A DNA stretch of 64,000 nucleotides from Cylindrodendrum hubeiense (lineage: Eukaryota; Ascomycota; Sordariomycetes; Hypocreales; Nectriaceae), in NCBI GenBank assembly GCA_014621425.1, contig JAANBB010000016.1, positions 1-64,000 on the forward strand, written 5' to 3'. The translations under genes and the position numbers were made by a program. The notes under the pieces are model-generated. The model made no database searches, was not told where the DNA came from, and was given only the letters and a program-made list of their open reading frames with translations. Shown piece by piece: positions 57,001-64,000 of this stretch; position 1 is the stretch's first letter; the number at the start of each line of letters is the position of its first letter.

Positions 57001-60000
57001 GATGAATTACTCCTGCTCTGTATGTATCCATGCGAATATCTCTTGAAAATGGAAGTTGGTAGACTGGGCGGTCAAGTAACCCCGAAAGCTTCGAGGTCAA
57101 CATCTGCGACATCTGCTTGGCTTGAGGCTTGGCCACGACGACACGGACGAGTTTTGCGCCATCGCCAAGAGCGGCAGCAGCGATAGGAACAATAACAGAT
57201 GATTTACCTTCTCCCATATTTAGTTGCATCACAGCATTCTCATTGTCTGGGGGTTGAATCATCTCCTGCGCAATTTGCTGCTGCACTTCACGGATCATGA
57301 TCCCACTTTCACATTCCAACAATAGCCATTCTGGATGGTGGTACGGGTTCCATGACACATGGCCAGGGTTTTCAAGCTCACGAAGGAGGTCATTTGGATC
57401 ATGTTGAAATCGGATTAAGCGTTTGGCTTGTTGAAAAGCCGTGATTGCAAGTCCGTAATCCAATATTGCCTTCTTCCAAGGACCGGAGAGTTGAGACCAT
57501 CGCGAGCTCCTCAGCTGTTGCAAGAGTAGGAGTGGCGAGATTCTTGGAAAACACCCTGCATCAACAATAATCGGTTCTATTCCCTTTAGGGAGCAGAAAC
57601 TGGAATCATCTCCCCTTTTATATGCTGGCTGAAGTGCTTGTGACAACGATTCGTATGTAAGTGTGACATGTTTTTCGCATTTTTGTAGATGTTTTTGAAA
57701 TATCAGGGTATGACCTGGAACTCGTCCTTTGTCCAACTCATTTCCAGGGCGCTTTCGCAGACTTGTGACACTGCGTTGAAGCTCCTTGAGATAGTGATGT
57801 TCAAAATCCAATTTGGCCTTGTTATGAAGAGAGTCGATAACACGTGTCAACTCCGTGTTCTTGTGTGGAATCGTTGTTGTGGTGTGAATAATGTCATCGA
57901 ACATGGGAGGCGAGCGCGGAGGCTGAATCGGCGGAATGTGACAAAAGAGATCATCAACAGACACGAATCCTGGAGATTGCTCTCTTTCCTCGAAGGTGGG
58001 GTTTAAAGAATCAGACTCGACAATCACATCATCCACTGGTAGCTGTCTTAGCTTAGAGGCCATTTCCTCAAGATAATCTTTAAAATGCTGATTTTTCCAC
58101 CATGAGGTCCACTTCGTATAAACCCCACTCATTGCAGTTTGTAGATTAATATAGCTTTCAACAAGATCTCCCCGAGGTCGGCTGGGAGTATTCCGTGGCC
58201 ACTGTTGAGTGAGAGATTCCGAGAAAGAACAAACAGCTTGCTTTTTCTGCGATTCAAATGTCCGCTTTCGCCGATTCAATGTGTCCTGAGCAGACTCAAA
58301 GGACAGTGGTTTTAGACTTGCCTCAGGGCATAGTCCAAATGGCCGTACTGCCTGACGTGCAACACTTTCGAGGACGTGTTTCTGTACAACGTAGCCTTCG
58401 GTGAGGTCATAGGAGTCTTTCTTTGGTAGTGGGGTAGCAGACACAGATGGAGACAGAGCAAGCATCAATAGTGCCTGTGTAATTTGGCCATCTTGTTCAA
58501 TGGAATATGACATTGTCGATATCCAAACCATTAACTCGAATCTGTTGAGCCATCGCTGGTTGTATTGGAATGCATGGTGCAACTGACAAAAACGAGTTGA
58601 GAGAACTTCTTTAGGGCTCTGGAGCCACCTCGAGTCGTAGTACACGTCGCCTTTTGACGGCATCAGTTGGCTTGAGGATGTTTTTTTATTTGTGATTATG
58701 TCATACACGTGTGTGGCAAAGTCTGCAGGCACGTGCTGGGTGAGAGTACAGTGGTCGTTATAGATTCGAAATGCCATCTCAGCAGCGCGGAAGCCTCGAG
58801 CCGATCGTGTACAGTCCCTTGGGCTGTATCTCACATCATGCTCAGTGGTGAAGCCCTCAGCTCCAAAACCCGACACATGTTGGCCGGATATTCGGAGGAT
58901 GGCTCGTTCGACCAGTGCCATAGTGGAATGTGTTGGGTGAACCGGAACGACTTTGGTTTTGGGGTAAAGGAAGTCGATTTCGCGAGATCTTGCGAGAATC
59001 TCTTGGGTGATCTTGTAGAACCGGTCGTCCTGGGATGTGCACCTAAGTATGGGAGACCACGAGACACCCTGCATCATCTCTTCGTTTATTGGGCAAAAGG
59101 ATCGGCCCGGAGCAAGGGCAGCAATAAGGCCCAATGTCTTCTGAGCGAATTGAGACAACGGACAAGGTGCTCGAACAGAGGCAGAGCCCAAAATCTCAAG
59201 AGCCTCTTCAGTTCCCGTCCGCCTGAGGAAAGGATCCGGAAGGCAAAATGAGGTGAGTGCGTGGATATAAGCCAGGTACAGTTTGTTCTCGACTTTGCAA
59301 TCAGCGGCAAGCCGGCCCAAAAGATTGTCAATCTGCCAAGCCTGCACGCGGTGAGCAGACCCATATGTGACCGACACGTTGACATGGTGGTCACTAGGGC
59401 TGCCAGTTGATTGCGAATATTGAACGTTTCCTTCAGGAATGATCACCATTCTAGTTTTCGGATCATCCTGGCTTCGCAACACGAGTTTGCTTGCAAGTCC
59501 GACAAGCGTTCCAATTGATTGATCCGCATCAATCTGCATTCCGCGATATTGCTTAGATCGAAGCGCTGTTGTTTTGGAATCCATAAGGAAGGAAAGTTGT
59601 AATCGTGGGACATATACCTCAAGTGCATTCTTGTTCACTTCATATAGAATATGAAGACTCAAGGGCTCTTCGAGGGGAGACAATATCGCTGCTATGCGCT
59701 GAGCCAAGACACCAGCAGGAGCCAGAAGAAATGTCTCCTCATGTCGGTCCAGCCTCCAGGTCTCACCGCATCGGCGAAGCCGCCAATTGTCCAAGCTTGA
59801 ACTCCACGGCTTATCAAGAGGGCAGAACTCGATTACTCCTGTGTCATGGTCATACCAATGGGCATATTTGTGGATAAACGTGTGAGGTAGCAGATTGTTG
59901 AAGGTGCGTGGTGGGATAAGATCCAGACTAGCCCCATTCCCATTCAAGTGTATCAGGAGATCTCGATGTGAGGGGTTGTCAGCAGAATCCTGAATTCCAA

Positions 60001-62042
60001 AGTGTACGGTATAGCCTCTGAAGCTTTTTGTGGTACTAAAACGCATGCCTGGTGATGAGCTAGGCATAACCTCCAAGACCATTGATCCGAAGAGCCTTTC
60101 GTAGTCATGGTGCTCCTCAAAGTCATGAGGGAGGCGAGAGAGAGGCAGACCATCTACCAAAAGCCTGCCTGTGAGAATGTTGAGATGGACCTTTAGGCTC
60201 CCGGAGGTTGTTTTGAACCAGTAACAGGTTGATTCGGCAATGATCCAGCGAGTAGTTGGTCGAAAGGCTGGCCAACGTCGCTTGATGGCAAGGTTGAGGC
60301 AAGAACTTTTCGAAGATGTCACCTCCAAGATGAGAATGCTGCGCGCACGGTGCATAGTATATCGCCACCTATGTAAGAGGATGTTCTGGATAGTATTTGT
60401 TGCCGTACCTTTCGAAGAACTGTTGTCAATAATGATAGAAGCCTCAACTAAGATTGAAGCTTGGTAAGAGTCTTTCAAGATTTCCGTCATGAACTTGTCC
60501 TCAACATTGAATGAATCGACACAAATTAGAGCAATCGTGATGACAGTTTCAGACAACTCTTTTCGTTGGGTATCATCTGCAGTCTCCTGCATCTTCTCGA
60601 GCAATCTCATCAACCATCGGTAAGAGGTCTCGCGGCATCGCTTGATAAGATTGAGGAAAGAATCATGGAGATTTTCAGAAACCAAGGACAGAAGACGTGT
60701 TGCCAGCAACGTGAAAGAGTAGAGAGCAGTGTAAGATTCCCAGTTCTCCTTTACGCGTAAGATGCAAGACTCGAGATTCTGCAAAATTTGATGACCAAAT
60801 GATAGGTCGGATGGCCGCGTGTGTGCGCATCTCATCGCCATTTCAAGTGCACGAGGGCCTGCTTGCAGACTCATTTGGAGTAAAAAGGTAGCCGTCTCGG
60901 CTTTGTTGAAGTCAACAGTAGGCATAGCAAGCTGTGTAAGGATGTTTATCCACGAAAGGCGGTATCCGTATGGCAGAACACACAATGCTTTGAACTCTCC
61001 CAGAGACATGTAGTCAGGGCAGAATGATTGGCTGGCAATAGTCGTGTTCGGTGTCTTGCCATCTGGATCCTCCCAAGTACGCATAAGGAACGGCTTCAAG
61101 GCTTCAGCACGCTTAGGCAGCTTGAATGTGCAGAGGACAGAAACATCGACGGACTGGTTGAAGGGGGAAAGAAATTTCTTCCGGCTCTCATCGTAGTATT
61201 GATAGCGGAGGCCATTGTTGACGCACACATCAAACTCTGAGCTGGAGCCGACGGACTTATTTCGACGATGGGTAGCGACATGCGGTGCCGTTGTCGACAA
61301 CAGGTGAATACGATGGTGACCAGACTGGAAGTATTTGGCAAGCCCTTGGTATGTTCGCATCGGGTTGAATGATTTGATACTAAGAGACTCGGGTGATTTT
61401 CCCAGAAGCACATTATTGACGAGATAGATAGTTGTGTCTCGCCAGCTTGCAAAGGCCGGGGGAATATCCAGCTCAAAAACCACCACTTGGGCTTGATGCA
61501 GCTTCATTGGTAACGGCCATTCATGGACGGCAATCTCCAACCCATTTGCTCTGGATTTAACAATGCAACGACTGCATCTGTAAGAGTGCTCCGACACCGT
61601 GATACCGCATTCCACCCGAGATAGATATTCGCAAACGCTGTATTCGTATTGCTGTATCAACTCTTCGTATTCGTTCTTGAGTCGGCGAAATTCTTCAATT
61701 TTCGCCTCTCTCTGCTTACTTGCTTCAAGTTCGATCTGCTCTTTTTTTTCCTGGTGTGGAGTTGACTGTGCAAAGTACCGCACTGGAAATGACGAAATCT
61801 CACCATACGATCGAAAGACGGAAGGTAACTTTTTCGTCGAGGCAAAATCCTGGCGCTTCATGAGGTAAAGTTCAACTCGATGGAGTCTTTCCATGTCTGC
61901 GGCTGAACTAAACAGTAGTGCTTGCCACACTTCAATCGGCACTTCTGAGTCGTACTCCTCCAACATGGGAAAGGCACGAATGGCAGCTTTGTCGGCAGCA
62001 ATCCAGAGTTCTCCGACTGTGAGGATCATTCTTGAAGCCCCC
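54015..62042 (-). pseudogene. DUF3638/DUF3645 giant protein, C-terminal ~85% (separated from its N-terminus by an inversion)
   Basis: Two exons, 62042-55369 and 55309-54015, joined by a 59-nt GT-AG intron that gives the family segment 'KDRLVQACMRMRKLGKGQTVVFC'; about 2,650 codons with no internal stop. Diagnostic parts are the P-loop-like 'QLNMGEGKSSVIVPIAAAA' (about 57190-57235; DUF3638), 'VVVAKPQAKQM', 'LMVQPEHILSFQLMEVE', the DUF3645 part ('LTCLSYYYGGLDD') and the DEAH-like 'LDEAHTRGTDLRLPAYYQAA' (about 55440-55480), which together suggest a helicase-like NTPase. The family (3,000+ residues, fungi and oomycetes) has no settled function. There is no ATG in frame at the left end: the frame begins within 'GASRMILTVGELWIAADKAA', which should continue from the inverted 62043-62383 segment. 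Confidence 0.85.
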
Positions 62043-62383
62043 CTTGAAATGAAGGACAATATTCATTTCTCTCTCTCCGCCACGGGGGCTTTCATCTCTT
62101 CGATTCCCTTGCGCACAGACGAGAGGGAATGCTCGACCTTCAGTCCAAGTTCACACGTCCGGTTGACTGTCGGTGACGTTCTTCCCTCCATGGTTATTGC
62201 CACTGACAAGACATATTTACCCTTTCAACTTGCAATGCTTGAATCTTGGGTTGAAGTCCATCTTGATCAGTGGCTCAACAAACATATTCGGGAAGAATCC
62301 TCTTGCCAGAACCTGACGCAACTGATCCATACCTATCACCCAGTGGCGAAGCAATGGTATTCAAACAGTCCTGAGCCTGAAAG
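62043..62383 (+). other. Inverted internal segment of the DUF6606/DUF3638 gene
   Basis: This 341-bp piece reads in the sense of its gene on the + strand, whereas everything on both sides is on the minus strand. The + frame starting at 62046 is open and gives 'KDNIHFSLSATGAFISSIP', 'FSPSSHVRLTVGDVLPS', 'LAMLESWVEVHLDQWLNKH', 'LTQLIHTYHPVAKQWYSNSP', the part of the family lying between 'RIRERLES..' and 'SRMILTVGELW'. The ends carry CTT (62043-62045) and AAG (62381-62383), a 3-bp inverted microhomology. Returned to minus orientation, both junctions are in frame (..NVL-EMKD.. and ..SPEP-ERGASRM..). Either a recent rearrangement or an assembly misorientation. Confidence 0.82.
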
Positions 62384-63511
62384 TACGTTCAATTGCAAAC
62401 GACTTTCTAATCTCTCACGGATTCGTTTCCATCTATAGTTCAAAAGTACTGAAGCCCCTGACACAGTTCGCTGGATTGTTTGCAGCCATTTCCCTTTTTC
62501 TGGACTTTTGAGCTTGCAAAGTCGTCTAGCAATCTTGGTCATCATTATGTGAAGAGCATCGCTCGAAGTGAGCTGTTGATTCGCAGAGTCGAGAACTTGA
62601 GCCATCAGGAATACCATGAAGGGCTTATACAGAGTCTCCGAGGTACCGGTAGAGCGAACCATGACAAGTTGCAGAGCAACGCGAATAAGAAGCCACAAAG
62701 GAGACCGTCTCCAGGGCAGCTGGCTCTTATTCAACATGACCTCCTCCCGAGTATTCTTGCGAATGCCTCTAACACGGGCTTGCTTTCCAGCACCTTGAAG
62801 GATACTTGTGAACAGTTCAGTGACGATTCGTGGATCCGTTGTGTCTCTGTCTTCGTCGTGTTCTTGATCGGCCTTCCAGGCCTTTCCTTTCATCTCCTGG
62901 ACTGGTTGATGGCTCATTTTGGTGAGAGTTTTGGCAATCGCGGTCAGGAATTTGTTGTCTTTGAAATCATCGTCGGATATTTCGATCGCAGTAGCTGGGA
63001 ATTTCCGGACCAGTCTGCCTGATGTGGCCATGACGGAAACGTTGGTCGGCGACAGTTCAAATGTTTCAAAGCGGGCGGAGTCAATCGTTTTGCACACAAG
63101 GACTCCTGCATTCTGCGCAGTGATATGAAACACTGCAGCAGCACCTGTGGGTTGAAGATTATTGTTAGCAGGGATTTTGCGGTGGAAGATCGTGATGGAG
63201 TCTCTACCTTCAGTGGAAAGCTGTCGCAAGATATCTACAACTCCGGCTTCGCTGAGATACCCATGGAAGTCTCTTGACCTTTTCATACCGCTCATCATCT
63301 CAATGCAATTTGTGATTGCGACCATATCTTCCAGGCCGTATTCGGAATAGAAGCGTCTTAGCGACCGTAAAATAAACTCAATGAGCATGAGTCCATTCTT
63401 AGCGGAGTCATCATCCCCGCCGGGGAGTTTCTGAGGCAGAAACAGATGATGAAAAATATATTCCATCGTCTCTTTCCCAGTCGCTGTTGTGGTGCCGCCG
63501 AGGTGAGCCAT
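62384..63511 (-). pseudogene. DUF6606 N-terminal part of the DUF3638 giant protein
   Basis: Starts at ATG 63511 ('MAHLGGTTTATGKETMEYIFHHLFLPQKLPGGDD', the usual start of the family) and runs for about 376 codons to 62384 before the inversion breakpoint; read straight on, it ends at a stop at 62336. Features: the 'YIFHHLFLPQKLP' start helix, 'PANNNLQPTGAAAVFHITAQNAGVLV', 'FELSPTN', 'RIVTELFTSILQGAGKQ', 'TREEVMLNKSQLPWRRSPLWLLIRVALQL', and 'LLNYRWKRIRERLES'. These are the DUF6606 landmarks. As it stands this would be a truncated 391-residue protein, and the long C-terminal part has no start of its own. Confidence 0.85.
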
Positions 63512-64000
63512 CGGAAGAAGAAGCTTGCGAACGGATGTGAGGAGAAAAATAAGGGGAAGATGGCACTTCTATTGAATTTAAACAAGAAATACAACATTAC
63601 TTGTCAAGTCAAACTCTGTGCTTTTTACAATTCAGCCAACCGCCTGGCCCTACTCGGTCGGCCTCCTGCAGGCTGGTTGGCTCTTCATACGTATCGACCG
63701 CAGCGCCAACATACTGCATCAAATCAAAGGCTGAATCGAATTTGGGGCTGAATCAAACGGTCCCATAACTGGCCGCTGCGGCAAATGTTCTGCCACTGAC
63801 GTGACGAGTTCCCGTGTTGGTCGGCCTCCCACATGGGTAGCACCAACAGTTTTCCAGCCTGATGACGATCGCTAGGACGGTGAAACGCCCTGTGACGTGA
63901 ATTTGACATACGATCCCACCTTGTTAACTACCCGTCCTTACGTGCGTCTGAGAAGGCACCGTGTATGGCTTTTTGGTGTTGGTGCAGGCTTGAGGCATTT
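63512..64000. other. 5' region of the DUF3638 gene
   Basis: 489 bp upstream of the ATG at 63511, the presumed promoter. Short ORFs on both strands are not recognisable. No RNA gene or repeat seen. Confidence 0.5.

Noticed and set aside
58709..59251. 180-codon + ORF inside the DUF3638 gene
   Set aside because: Antisense shadow of a strongly supported coding frame.
61893..62438. A 181-codon + strand ORF as an independent gene
   Set aside because: Only its 62046-62383 part looks like protein, and that part belongs to the DUF3638 family. The flanks are antisense of the minus-strand gene.
1..64000. A complete secondary-metabolite gene cluster
   Set aside because: Tailoring-type enzymes, exporters and regulators are present, but no PKS, NRPS, terpene synthase or DMATS core was found in the window.
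1..64000. CRISPR arrays, prokaryotic operons, bacterial mobile elements
   Set aside because: No array-like repeats; gene structure is clearly that of a filamentous fungus.

Overview
The window is nuclear DNA of a filamentous ascomycete (Pezizomycotina). The evidence is short introns of about 45-80 nt in most genes, four Zn2Cys6 transcription factors, a HET-domain protein, a NACHT-ankyrin receptor, a PTH11-type 7TM protein, a DUF3638 giant protein, and a tRNA-Glu with a short intron at position 37/38. The species cannot be named from sequence alone. The gene mix is that of an accessory region: regulators, transporters, oxidoreductases, self/non-self recognition genes and few housekeeping genes. 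No PKS, NRPS or terpene synthase core enzyme is visible.

Layout. 1-561 is the tail of a DUF3425 protein. 902-2311 (Zn2Cys6 factor) and 2804-3294 (small SnoaL-like protein) are divergent. 3697-11511 looks like one small module: an aldo-keto reductase with a long N-terminal extension (-), a Zn2Cys6 factor (+), a TIGR04076-type protein (-) and an APC amino-acid permease (+). Its two intergenic promoters carry the same CGCCGGT...ACCGGCG palindrome plus a GTCGCCGGT half site, so the local factor probably controls the module. 12163-14298 is a HET protein. 15325-18648 is a divergent SDR / Zn2Cys6 pair. 19077-25432 is a 2079-residue NACHT-ankyrin protein. 26007-33987 is a divergent pair of a full ABCB (MDR-type) exporter and a Zn2Cys6 factor whose zinc cluster is split by a 24-nt microexon.

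The second half is sparser: tRNA-Thr(AGU), two multi-pass membrane proteins of unknown function, a DUF7053 protein, a Tc1/mariner scrap, a cytochrome P450, a secreted alginate-lyase-like protein, an intron-containing tRNA-Glu(CUC), an aldehyde dehydrogenase, a PTH11-type receptor, and an intronless threonine aldolase of bacterial type.

The right end (54015-63511) is a DUF6606/DUF3638/DUF3645 gene of about 3,100 codons with a striking defect. A segment of about 340 bp (62043-62383) lies in the opposite orientation to the rest of the gene. Read on the + strand it still encodes exactly the missing part of the protein, and turning it back would be in frame at both junctions. It is therefore either a very recent inversion, a polymorphic or invertible segment, or an assembly error. 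This is the most interesting single observation here.
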